DNA of 64,000 bases from contig NZ_BDUB01000001.1 of assembly GCF_002218065.1 (NCBI RefSeq), positions 2,637,270 through 2,701,269 on the forward strand, written 5' to 3'. Made by a program: the position numbers and the translations under genes. Source of the stretch: Nodularia sp. NIES-3585. GTDB taxonomy: Bacteria > Cyanobacteriota > Cyanobacteriia > Cyanobacteriales > Nostocaceae. The notes under the pieces are model-generated. The model was not told the origin of the DNA and did no database searches. It saw nothing but the letters and a program-made list of their open reading frames with translations. This document shows, one piece after another, positions 16,958 through 26,000 of the stretch (position 1 is the stretch's first letter; the number at the start of each line of letters is the position of its first letter).

Positions 16958-18358
16958 TTATAACCTTAAAATCACTCGTGCCAAATTAAAGTAAATCACA
17001 ACACCCAGAACATCAACGGCTGTAGTAATAAAGGGTGCTGACATCAAGGCTGGGTCTAAGCGGAAGGCGCGGAATAAAAATGGCAGTGCTGAACCTGCGA
17101 CAGAAGCAATAATCGAAATAGCTACCAGACTGATACCGACAATGAATGCTACCTCTGGGCGACCTTGGAGAAAATAAGCCCAGATTGTGGCGATTGTACC
17201 TAACATTATTCCTAAAAATGCCCCTGCGATCGCTTCCCTGCCAATTACTTGCCATATCTTCAGGGATCTGATTTCATCGGTACTCATCCCGCGAATTACC
17301 ACTGTAGAAGACTGAGCGCCCACATTACCACCAGTACCTGTCAGCAAAGGAATAAACGCTGTCAGGATTACCACTTGTTGTAAGATATCTTCTTGAGACT
17401 TAATAATTGTACCCGTAACTGTATTAGTTATCAGTAAGACAAATAACCACACTACCCGTTTCCGGGCAACTTGCAGTAAAGTCATTTGAAAATAGTTGTC
17501 ACCATCAGACTGCACACCACCGCCCAAGGCGTAGATATCCTCAGTGGTTTCCCGTTGCAGAATATCAATCACATCATCAACGGTGACGATACCCACTAGA
17601 CGCTGTTCTTTATCCACCACAGGAACAGCTAAAAAATCATATCTTTGAATTAATCGAGCTACTTCTTCTTGGTCTGTATCTGTGTGAACAAACACCACTT
17701 CACGGGTCATAATTTCGCCCATGGTTTGTTCAGGTTGAGATACTACCAACTCTCTTAAGGAGACAATTCCCGTCAAACGCCTAGCAGTATCAGTAACGTA
17801 AAGGTAGTAAATTATCTCACTCACATTAGCGAGGCTGCGAATTCGCTCTATAGCCTGAGTTACCGTGAAATTTTCTTTGAGATAAATTAACTCCGGTGTC
17901 ATGATACGCCCGGCTGTATCCGCCTCATAACCCAAAAGTTGGGCTGTAGCTTGGCGTTCGGCTGGACTCAGTTGTTCTAGCAAACGATTGACAACTTTCG
18001 CTGGTAATTCGTCAAATAATCTAGCCCGGTCATCTGGAGACATTTTATCTACAATGTCACGGACATCCTGGCTTTTAAGTTCTTCAATTAAATGTTCTTG
18101 AACACTGTAATCAAGATATTCATAAACCTCGATAGCCTCAGTTTTAGGAAGCAAGCGAAAAACCAAAGCGTGCATTGCTTCTGGTAACCCTTCAATAGCC
18201 TCAGCAATATCGGCAGGTTGCACAGGTTGGAGAATAGATTTGGCTTGTTGCAAGTTCCCCGATTCTAAAAGAATTTGTAGCTGATTTCGCACTAAATCCC
18301 GCAATTCGCTACGCGTCACATTTTGGGTGGTAAAGTTTAAATTATTTGTTTCTGTCAA
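16958..18358 (-). CDS. mgtE: magnesium transporter MgtE
   Basis: 466 residues with the complete MgtE layout. The N domain (about 20-135) has the conserved SPDDRARLFDELPA segment, two CBS domains (about 140-270) include the IMTREVVFVHTDTDQEEV half, and five membrane helices follow from about 290. The signature LTGTGGNVGAQSSTVVIRG pore-associated motif is intact. It transports Mg2+ down its gradient and the cytosolic domains close the pore when Mg2+ is high. The start is TTG at 18358, with GAGGAAAG 7 bases upstream. I looked for an M-box riboswitch upstream and did not see one. Confidence 0.93.
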   Translation of the reverse strand: MTETNNLNFTTQNVTRSELRDLVRNQLQILLESGNLQQAKSILQPVQPADIAEAIEGLPEAMHALVFRLLPKTEAIEVYEYLDYSVQEHLIEELKSQDVRDIVDKMSPDDRARLFDELPAKVVNRLLEQLSPAERQATAQLLGYEADTAGRIMTPELIYLKENFTVTQAIERIRSLANVSEIIYYLYVTDTARRLTGIVSLRELVVSQPEQTMGEIMTREVVFVHTDTDQEEVARLIQRYDFLAVPVVDKEQRLVGIVTVDDVIDILQRETTEDIYALGGGVQSDGDNYFQMTLLQVARKRVVWLFVLLITNTVTGTIIKSQEDILQQVVILTAFIPLLTGTGGNVGAQSSTVVIRGMSTDEIRSLKIWQVIGREAIAGAFLGIMLGTIATIWAYFLQGRPEVAFIVGISLVAISIIASVAGSALPFLFRAFRLDPALMSAPFITTAVDVLGVVIYFNLARVILRL

Positions 18359-18523
18359 AGTCTACTTTCCTCAGCCTGTTTCAACAAGTTTGCTGCTTTT
18401 AGTTTAGGGGAATGTGTGAATGATCAAGTCAAACTTATAATTGCTGCTATTACTTTTTTCATGCAGAGGCGCATAGTTTCAGGTAGAACCGACAGAGTAG
18501 CCGTAGATAGTAATATAGAACCC

Positions 18524-18996
18524 AAGGGAAACCTCAGGGTATCAACTGCTAGATGCCTTTAAAAAAACGAACATCTTGTTATTGATTCTGAAAGAGACTA
18601 GTGTAGTCTTACAAGAATCTTTAGAGAGATCCGCAAGAAGTTATTATTAACTTTGGTGTGAGAAAAATTACTTGGCAAGCACTATCTCAAAGCAATTATA
18701 CTGTAAATATTCACGCATTGATCACAATCTTCAGAAATACTTTCTACATAAGCAAGATTTTTGCCCCTTGCGTGCAACTTTTACGGGCTTCTAGCCTGGA
18801 GTATTCAATTTTATTCATCTGTGTGATTATCTGGAAATTGAATTAACAGAAACAGAAAAAGAGGTACTGCCATTTTTTATTACAGAGATTAGATAAAATT
18901 ATTGAATTGATTAATAAAAAAGTTGTATATTTTACTAAAAGCAAGTCCTGTGAGAATTCTAAGGCATCTAGCAGTTGATACCCTGGGGTTTCCCTT
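18524..18996. mobile_element. 473-bp element with 36-bp terminal inverted repeats (MITE-like)
   Basis: The ends are 36-base inverted repeats with a single mismatch: AAGGGAAACCTCAGGG... on the left and its complement ...CCCTGGGGTTTCCCTT on the right, both including ATCTAGCAGTTGATACCC on one strand. The 400-base core has no intact transposase; a 62-codon frame at 18658-18846 is the longest. I see no clear target duplication. This looks like a non-autonomous or decayed transposable element. Confidence 0.8.
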
Positions 18997-19173
18997 TTTT
19001 AGTCATTAAATATATTCAATTGCCTTTATTTAAAAATAATTGTGTAATTCCACTGGCAAATATTATTATGCAGCCTACAATTGGCGAGAATGTTTGTGTC
19101 GTCTGCATCTTGTCTTTATTTATAGGATGTTGTGATTGAGTTTGAAACATAAAAATACTCAATCAAGGGAAAA

Positions 19174-19252
19174 TGGCATTGCTGAATTCAGATATTAGAA
19201 TCTTTTGTGAAGCGTCTCTATACCAATATTCATACCCTAATCAGCAATGCCA
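19174..19252. repeat. 79-bp element with perfect 12-bp inverted ends
   Basis: TGGCATTGCTGA at 19174-19185 is perfectly inverted as TCAGCAATGCCA at 19241-19252. It ends nine bases from the TerB-like stop codon, so its RNA hairpin may also end that transcript. Confidence 0.7.
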
Positions 19253-19260
19253 ATGATTAA

Positions 19261-19743
19261 TTAATAGGGGCTATTTTCGGGATATAAGAGGTTAATACGC
19301 TTTTGCCGTAGTGCAAATTCTTCTTTTTGTAGTTGCTCTAATTGCTCTACTATTTCTTCTTTCACCCCTATAATAGAAGCCATTTGCTTAATTTTGGTCT
19401 TTTCATCTTCATGAAATTCTCCATCAGCAGCACAAACCCTAATTGCCGTGAGAAGTAAATCTCTTTGTGCCATAGATACCTGAGGAGAGCGAGCAATGAC
19501 TTCTTCTAAATCTTCATCTGCTTCATATGTTTTTAGCTCTTCAATCACCCAGTCTGCTACTCCCCAAGATGCACAGAATCCCACCGCCCAATCCCTTTCT
19601 TCTGGTGAGATAACTCCATCTGCTTTAGCGCAACATAAAACGGATTTCATATAAATGCTACAATCTTCGTCTGTAGGAATTTGGTTAAAACCAAAAAACC
19701 AATTAAATGTCCACGATGAAGCAAGTTTTCTGATGTCAGACAT
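19261..19743 (-). CDS. TerB-like domain protein
   Basis: 160 residues from the ATG at 19743, which has AGGAG at a good distance; the longer frame to 19779 is less likely. Two helical repeats each carry an acidic metal-like motif (CAKADGVISPEERDW, residues about 38-52; and CAADGEFHEDEKTKI, about 107-121), as in the TerB/DUF533-type tellurite-resistance family. These are thought to bind divalent metals and act at or near membranes. The C-terminal tail is rich in K, E and Q. Its substrate or partner is unknown. Confidence 0.82.
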   Translation of the reverse strand: MSDIRKLASSWTFNWFFGFNQIPTDEDCSIYMKSVLCCAKADGVISPEERDWAVGFCASWGVADWVIEELKTYEADEDLEEVIARSPQVSMAQRDLLLTAIRVCAADGEFHEDEKTKIKQMASIIGVKEEIVEQLEQLQKEEFALRQKRINLLYPENSPY

Positions 19744-20270
19744 GAGTTTTACTCCTAAATAGTAATTTGCTATGGGCAAGTTTTGAGCGGAACTTTTGAA
19801 TCCTATTTCAAATCGCTTGATTGGTAAAATTCAAGCCGATTTATTAGACGGTGGCTACAAGTCCAGCCAACCGCTATGCATAAAATAGGAAAAATACGTT
19901 GAGGATTATTTAAGTGGAAACCCTTACGCAGAGAATCTTTGCTTGTTGTGGTTATTATTCTAATTTGATTCAAATGTATAATACAACACTTGCAATTATT
20001 ACAGTCCCAGACTTTGCATAAGAATGCAAGGACAGTTAAGACAGTTAAGATAATATATAATTTATATGTATATATAAATTATGTTAGATAAATCTCATTT
20101 ATGTATACTGGCTGTTATTTCTAGTTCAGGGGCTAACAGAGGAACACGAAATCTGATTCTGCCGGGAATTGTATGCACTACATGATATTCAATTCCAGTA
20201 TTGATTTTTAATTTCCGCAAGCCGCACACTTACTGGTTTATGGGTTGGTGACAATGTGATGGGTGAGAAT
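19744..20270. other. intergenic region, no gene seen
   Basis: AT-rich with a long palindromic AT stretch (ATAATTTATATGTATATA and its complement near 20055-20082). No gene, tRNA or clear terminator is visible. Confidence 0.45.
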
Positions 20271-21014
20271 TCATTCTTTTTTGGTGATTTCTGCTGTTAA
20301 CATACTTTCTCTGAGAGCTTTTTGAGCAATTTTTGTCATATATATAGTTATCGCAATAGTGGCAATTAACCCAATTATCTGCATTACCCATTGCCAGATT
20401 TGCGCTTGTGGATTAGTTGGCTGATTAGCTGCGTTCAGCATTGCTAAATCACCTGCTAAGGAACCCATATAAACGTACATAACTGTACCAGGAATAATGC
20501 CAAAAGAGCCTAATATATAATCTTTGAGAGAAACTTGTGTGACTCCAAAGGCATAATTTAATAAGTTGAATGGAAAGATGGGACATAAACGCGTCAGTAA
20601 GACTATTTTCCATCCCTCTTTGGCTACTGCTAAATCTATGGCTTTAAATTTCGGATATTTATTAATCTGGTGCGAAACCCAATCACGGGATAAATAGCGT
20701 CCGATGATAAAAGCGAAAATAGCTCCGATAATTGCGGCAATTAACACATATAAAGAACCCCAAAATAAGCCAAACAAGCAACCACCTTTGAGAGTTAAGA
20801 GAGAACCGGGAATAAATAGTATTGTTGCTAAGTTATAAATGAAAATATAAGCAATGGGGCCTAATACACCGAGACTTTGCACCCATAAAATTGAATTCTG
20901 TAAAATGACTGGAACTGGGAAGTATTGGGCAGCAATAATCAGGATAGCAACTAAAACACTAATTATTAATAATTTGAGTTTGCGATTTGATTGGGGCTTG
21001 GGCTTTTGAACCAT
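20271..21014 (-). CDS. TVP38/TMEM64-family (VTT domain) membrane protein
   Basis: 247 residues with about six hydrophobic segments. The VTT/SNARE-associated signature is clear: FIPGSLLTLKGGCLFGLFWG, then GAIFAFIIGRYLSRDWV, LTRLCPIFPFNLLNYAFG and LGSFGIIPGTVMYVYMGSLAGDL. Relatives (DedA/TVP38) include lipid scramblases and flippases; the bacterial substrate is not settled. The ATG at 21014 gives a basic tail followed by the first helix. The glycosyltransferase upstream on the same strand is separated by a dispersed repeat element. Confidence 0.9.
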   Translation of the reverse strand: MVQKPKPQSNRKLKLLIISVLVAILIIAAQYFPVPVILQNSILWVQSLGVLGPIAYIFIYNLATILFIPGSLLTLKGGCLFGLFWGSLYVLIAAIIGAIFAFIIGRYLSRDWVSHQINKYPKFKAIDLAVAKEGWKIVLLTRLCPIFPFNLLNYAFGVTQVSLKDYILGSFGIIPGTVMYVYMGSLAGDLAMLNAANQPTNPQAQIWQWVMQIIGLIATIAITIYMTKIAQKALRESMLTAEITKKE

Positions 21015-21036
21015 GCAATTTACCTGAGTGTTTCAT

Positions 21037-21141
21037 ATAGCGGTTATCAGTTAAGTGAGATACAAGAACCCCACCCCCAACCCCCTCCCCGCAAGCGAGG
21101 AGGGGGCTATGATCTACTTCATGGAAGTGCATACCGTTATA
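21037..21141. repeat. about 105-bp inverted-repeat element, copy 1
   Basis: The ends are TATAGCGGTTAT and ATACCGTTATA, imperfect inverted repeats. The core contains a strong hairpin (CCCCCTCCCCGCAAGCGAGGAGGGGG) after the ACAAGAACCCCACCCC segment. A near-identical copy lies at 59279-59381 and a core-only copy at 29753-29801. Confidence 0.85.
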
Positions 21142-21178
21142 CCTGCTATTAATATATGAGGCTGATATGAGAATTGGC

Positions 21179-21874
21179 TTAAAATTTCTTAAATTTTTCC
21201 TGACGATACCAGCTGCGAATGCGTTCAGGTGAAACACCGAGAAAGTAAGCAATAATGACTATTTGATTAAGTAGGGTAGTGTGAAATACGCCTTTTTTTA
21301 GCCATCTACGGGCTGAGGTGATAACTGGTACAGGAATGATGGAAATTTTGCCAGTACGTTTTAACCGCCGGATGAGTTCAAAGTCTTCCATGATGGGCAA
21401 ATTGGGAAAGTTGCCAATTTTTTGGAATATTTCTGTTGTTAAAAATATTGCTTGGTCACCGTAGGGCATATGATAAACACGCGATCGCCAGTTTACTCCT
21501 TTTTCTACCCATCGCAATGTCCAATGGTCGGCATCAATCTGCAAGGAGAAGGCACCAGCTACTGTTTTCGGCTGTTGGAGAGCGTTACGAACCATGTTAT
21601 CAAAGCCAGCAGGTAAGCGGGTATCTGCATGAAGAAACAGCAGGATGTCGCCACTTGCAGCTATAGCTCCGCAATTCATTTGAGCCGCACGACCAGGGGG
21701 AGATGAGATAACTTTTACACCTAAAGACTGAGCTATGCTGACGGTGTTATCTTGTGAGCCACCATCTACCACAATTAATTCTACATTTGTACTGGGTTGA
21801 GTACAGGCGATCGCATTCTCAATATTTGCGGCTTCGTTGAAGGTGGGGATAATAATCGAAATTGTGTTATGCAC
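21179..21874 (-). CDS. TIGR04283-type family 2 glycosyltransferase
   Basis: 231 residues. The GT2 nucleotide-sugar site is SIIIPTFNEAANI, followed by VVDGGSQDNT and the metal-binding LFLHADTRLP (DxD-like HAD). Then come GDQAIFLTTEIFQKIGNFP and MEDFELIRRLKRTGKI. The set matches the TIGR04283 subgroup, often paired genomically with DUF2064/TIGR04282 proteins and associated with arsenosugar-like glycosylation; such a partner lies at 47503-48147 here. The start is GTG at 21874; the protein core begins only five residues later. Confidence 0.85.
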   Translation of the reverse strand: MHNTISIIIPTFNEAANIENAIACTQPSTNVELIVVDGGSQDNTVSIAQSLGVKVISSPPGRAAQMNCGAIAASGDILLFLHADTRLPAGFDNMVRNALQQPKTVAGAFSLQIDADHWTLRWVEKGVNWRSRVYHMPYGDQAIFLTTEIFQKIGNFPNLPIMEDFELIRRLKRTGKISIIPVPVITSARRWLKKGVFHTTLLNQIVIIAYFLGVSPERIRSWYRQEKFKKF

Positions 21875-21894
21875 TGCTGAATTAAGAATTTATA

Positions 21895-21920
21895 TCACGC
21901 AGAGGCGCAGAGGCGCAGAG
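21895..21920. repeat. 26-base dispersed repeat TCACGCAGAGGCGCAG...
   Basis: The same 26 bases occur twice inside smc (26372-26397 and 26417-26442, complementary strand). Here it lies just upstream of the glycosyltransferase start. A partial copy is at about 11918-11934. Confidence 0.85.
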
Positions 21921-22007
21921 AGGAGGAGGAGTTAATTAATTAAATACCCCCTTCCAGATGGATAAGAGGAAGAGGGTTTAATTACGAATTAAGAATTAAG
22001 AATTACC

Positions 22008-22997
22008 CTAATATCCGCCTTCTTCTTCGTATTCTGGTTGTCTTTCTTTGATTTTCTTGGGAATGTTGACTGGCTTTGGTGCATCTTCCCAAGCGTCGCT
22101 TTCTAAATCGTCGTAATCGTCGTAGTCGTCGGCGTAAGTTTTGCTGTAAGGCTGGGGTTGGGGTTCGTATCTGGCTGGTGGTTCTTGATATCTATCCCTA
22201 CCTGTGGCTTCACTCCAGTTGTCTTCTTCGTCTTCTTCGTATTGAATGGGTTCGTACTGTCGCGCCCGCATGACTTGACGCTGTGGGATTTCTTCTTCCA
22301 CATAGTCTTCTGTCCATTCTTCTTCAACTACGGGTTCGGGAGCGCGAACTCTGGTTCTGGGTGGTTGTAATGGGACTCCACTGGGTAGCTGATTCGCTGG
22401 TGATACTGTGCGCGGAGTATAGCCGTATTCTTCTTCGGCTTCTCTCTCCCATGGTGCTTTACCTATGCCTAAGCGTTCGAGTACACCGACTGTTAACTGA
22501 TTAACTCGTTCTTCGGCTCCTTCAAAGACAATCAACCTGCTGGGGCCAGTGCTGACGATTTCATCTACTGAAAATTCGTAGGTGCTGAGAAATTGGTCGG
22601 GAATTTGGGGTAATCCTAACGAAGCGATCGCTATGGACTGAATTTTACCAGTTTCGCCATTAAATTTGAAACCCCGCACTCTGCCTAAGACTTCGCCTGT
22701 TTCTGTAATTACTTCCCAGTTAATCAGGTTACTTAAGGTTTCAATTTCGATGTCTTCTATGGCATCTTCGTTGTCAACTAGAATTACATCACCGATTTGG
22801 TTGACGGTGTTGAGGTACATATATCGTGGCAAACTCGAAATAGAGATCAGGCTGTCTCGTAAGCCAAGTGCCACAACCTCTCTTTGATCAATATCCACCC
22901 AAAGCTGATTGACGACACCGAGCCGTTTGCCGTTGTCGCGAGTAATCACCTGGGTGTTTAATATGTCGGAACGCCTAATTATCTGTTCAGAGGTCAT
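22008..22997 (-). CDS. PRC-barrel domain protein with acidic disordered tail
   Basis: 329 residues. Two PRC-barrel domains are visible: residues about 3-78 (RRSDILNTQVITRDNGKRLGVVNQLWVD) and about 86-160 (NWEVITETGEVLGRVRGFKF). After residue 180 the protein becomes proline-, glutamate-, aspartate- and tyrosine-rich without hydrophobic core, so it is probably disordered. PRC barrels occur in photosynthetic reaction-centre H subunits and RimM, and bind proteins or RNA; in cyanobacteria this protein has no assigned role. It lies 58 bases downstream of smc on the same strand. Confidence 0.85.
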   Translation of the reverse strand: MTSEQIIRRSDILNTQVITRDNGKRLGVVNQLWVDIDQREVVALGLRDSLISISSLPRYMYLNTVNQIGDVILVDNEDAIEDIEIETLSNLINWEVITETGEVLGRVRGFKFNGETGKIQSIAIASLGLPQIPDQFLSTYEFSVDEIVSTGPSRLIVFEGAEERVNQLTVGVLERLGIGKAPWEREAEEEYGYTPRTVSPANQLPSGVPLQPPRTRVRAPEPVVEEEWTEDYVEEEIPQRQVMRARQYEPIQYEEDEEDNWSEATGRDRYQEPPARYEPQPQPYSKTYADDYDDYDDLESDAWEDAPKPVNIPKKIKERQPEYEEEGGY

Positions 22998-23055
22998 TCT
23001 ATACCGAGTCCTGATCTCGAATCCGGTTTATCTATACACTATTATTAACAAAAAC

Positions 23056-26000
23056 TCAAGCAGATGTATGGGATGATTTTAATTTAATACCCAAAACTTG
23101 AGTATAAGCTCCTCTGGCTTGAGTAACGCCAATTGTGCGCTCGGCTGATTCTATCATCGGACGACGCAAACTCACAACTATAAATTGTGCTTGTTGGGCT
23201 TCTTGTTTAATCATTCTAGCTAATCGCTCGACGTTTGCCCCATCTAAAAACATATCTACTTCGTCAAAGGCATAGAAGGGCGAGGGGCGATAGCGTTGCA
23301 AGGCGAAGATGAAACTCAAGGCTGTGAGGGATTTTTCACCCCCGGACATGGAAGCTAAACGCTGTACTGGTTTACCTTTGGGGTGGGCGACTAAATTTAA
23401 TCCACTGTTAAAGATATCTTCAGGATTTTCTAGTTGTAAATAGCCGTCACCGTCGGAAAGAATGGCGAAAATCGATTGAAAGTTTTCGTTGACAGCATCG
23501 AAGGCTTCTTTAAAAGCTCGTTGCCGCAATGTGGTAAAGTTTTCAATGCGTAAAAGTAATTCGGTGCGTTCCCCTTCTAAGGTTTGCAATTTTTCCGTTA
23601 GTTCCTGAAGACGGTTGTTGGTGCGTTCGTATTCTTCCAAAGCCAACATATTCACGGGTTCCATCGCCTGTAAGCGTTTGGCTAGGCTTCGCAGTTCTTT
23701 TTGCAGTTCTTCTAAATCGACTTTATCGGGTACTTCTGGCAAAGGATTGGGTAATTCTGCGCCAGTTTCTCGCAGTTGGTTTTGCAAGGCTGTCAAGTCT
23801 TCTCGCCGCTTTGTTTGGGTTTCTTGGAGTTTTTGGATTTCCCATTGCAGTTGTTGTTGTTTGAGAAGTTGCGATCGCACTTCCTGTTCTGTTGCGTCGC
23901 GTTTTTGTTTCTCTGCCCCCAGATTCTGCTCCATTTGACTCAAATTCGCCTGGATTTCGCTGATTTGAGTGTTGAGTTCAGAATGCTGAGTATTCAGAGA
24001 ATTTACTTGATTTTGTTGGCTGGTTTGCTGTTCATGATATTGCTTAATTTTGGTTTCAGCTTCTTGAATTTTCTCTTGCGATCGCTGTTGCTGAATTTCC
24101 AAATTTTTTAATCTTTGCTGGGCATCCCTTAATTCTCCCTCTCGTTGTTGTAATTGTTGCTCTTGACTTTTAATGGTTACTTGGATTTCTTGCCATTCAC
24201 TAGGGGTTTGGGAATCTTCTAACTCAGCTAAAGCTTGTCGCAATTGTTGCAGTTCACTTTCTTGTCCTGGTAATTCCCGATCCAAAACTGATAACCGGGA
24301 TTGGGCGACGGTGATTTTTTCGTTGTTTTGGGTAAGTTGCGATCGCGTCCCCTCTAATTGCGCCGTTAAACCCTGAATATCCTTTTGCAACTGTGACAAC
24401 TGTAACTGCTGTTCTCGTCGCCCCTGTCTGGCTTCTGTGAGGGCTTGGGTAAGTTCTTTGGTTCTGGCGGCTAAAGTAGCGATCGCCTCGGTACAACGTT
24501 CTATAATCCGTTCAATATCTGCCAAGCGACTCTTTAAAGCCACAACTTCCTGAGATTCCGCCGATTCCCCTTTCCCAAATTTTAAGGTTGAACGCTGATT
24601 ACTACTTCCCCCAGTCATCGCGCCGCTTGTTTCTAACAATTCCCCATCTAAGGTGACAATGCGATACAGTCCGATATTGGGGCGCGCCTGTTGAATATTT
24701 GTAAAAACTACGGTATTACCGAACACATAACTAAAGACATCTTGATAACGGCGATCGCACTCCACTAAATTCACCGCATAGTCAACAAAACCATTCGCAT
24801 AACGCAACGTAGCATCCTGCGTAAACTTACTAGCTTTGACCTTATTTAAAGGTAAAAAAGTCGCCCTACCACCGCGTTTTTGTTTCAGTAACTCAATCCC
24901 GGCTGCGGCTACACTGTCATCTTCCACCACAATATGCCCCAAACGCCCACCAGCAGCGATTTCCAAAGCTAACTGATAGCGCGAGTCCACCTTCCCTAAC
25001 TGGACAACTAAACCGCAAAGCCCCGGCAATCCCGATTGTAATATAACTTTACTTGCTTGAGTTCCCTGTACTTCCTGTTGGGCTTGGGCTTGCGCCTCGA
25101 TTTTATCCAACTGGCGTTGTTTTTCCCGTTGTTCTTGGAGAAGTCGCTTTTGGGTTTCCTGTTGGATTTGTAATTCTTGTTCTGTCGCTGAGAGATTTTC
25201 GGCTAAATTTTGGATGGGTTCACTAGAAGCGTTAAACTCCGTTTCCACCCGATTACATTCAGTTTCCTTCGCGGCTAATTCCGGTTCTAAAGTCGCAATT
25301 AGCTGAGTTTGTTCGGTAATTAATTGCTGTAACTGATGATGGCGTTCCCTGAGTTGTGCTTGTTCTGTACGCTGGGGTTCCAGAGTTTGCAGTAAAGCTT
25401 CAATTTGACGATTGAAAGCCGTTTGTTGCTGTACCCAAGCTTCCGAAGCGGTGGCGATTTCTGCTGCTGCGGCGCGAGAAGCATCTAAAGCTTGTTGTGC
25501 TTCATCCCGTTGTTGCTGACAGGAGAGAATAGATTGCTGTTCGACAACCTGAGTTTGGTCAAATTCCGTTAAAGAACGCTGGTATTGTGCAACTTCCTGC
25601 TGAGTTTGCGCCAACCGCTTCACAGTTTCCTGAATAGCCGTATTTAACTCAGCTTGTCGGCGTTGGAGTTGTTTCCGTTCCGCCTCTTGAGTCGCCAGAG
25701 TTGATTGTACAGCCAAAAGTTCCTCTTCACCCAAAGCCTTGACACGGGCATTGAGTTCTTCCAATTCGGCGGATTTCTGAGAAATTTGGGAATTCAGGGC
25801 TGTGAGTTGAGAATTGAGTTCAGTAGAAGTGCGATCGCCTGTTTGAATTTCGCCAATTAACTTTTCTTGTTGTCCTTTAAGCGATCGCCAAGAAAGAACC
25901 GCCTCCCAAGACTGTTTAGCCAAAAATTCCGCCCGCAGTTTTTGATACTTTTCCGCCTTCGCCCGATCCTGAGACAAGCGATCGCGCTGAGTAGTTAATT

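Larger units (their letters stand above)
18359..19260. other. intergenic region holding two inverted-repeat elements
   Basis: Besides the 473-bp element and the 79-bp palindromic element listed separately, I see no gene. The 160 bases next to mgtE should carry its promoter. Confidence 0.6.

Noticed and set aside
18359-18520. Mg2+ riboswitch (M-box) upstream of mgtE
   Set aside because: I found no M-box core sequence or matching stem order in the leader.
18658-18846. 62-codon frame inside the 473-bp element
   Set aside because: Too short and without similarity I can recognise to a transposase; may be a remnant.
22076-22504. Several open frames opposite the PRC-barrel gene
   Set aside because: They mirror the biased codons of the acidic tail on the other strand; no independent coding evidence.
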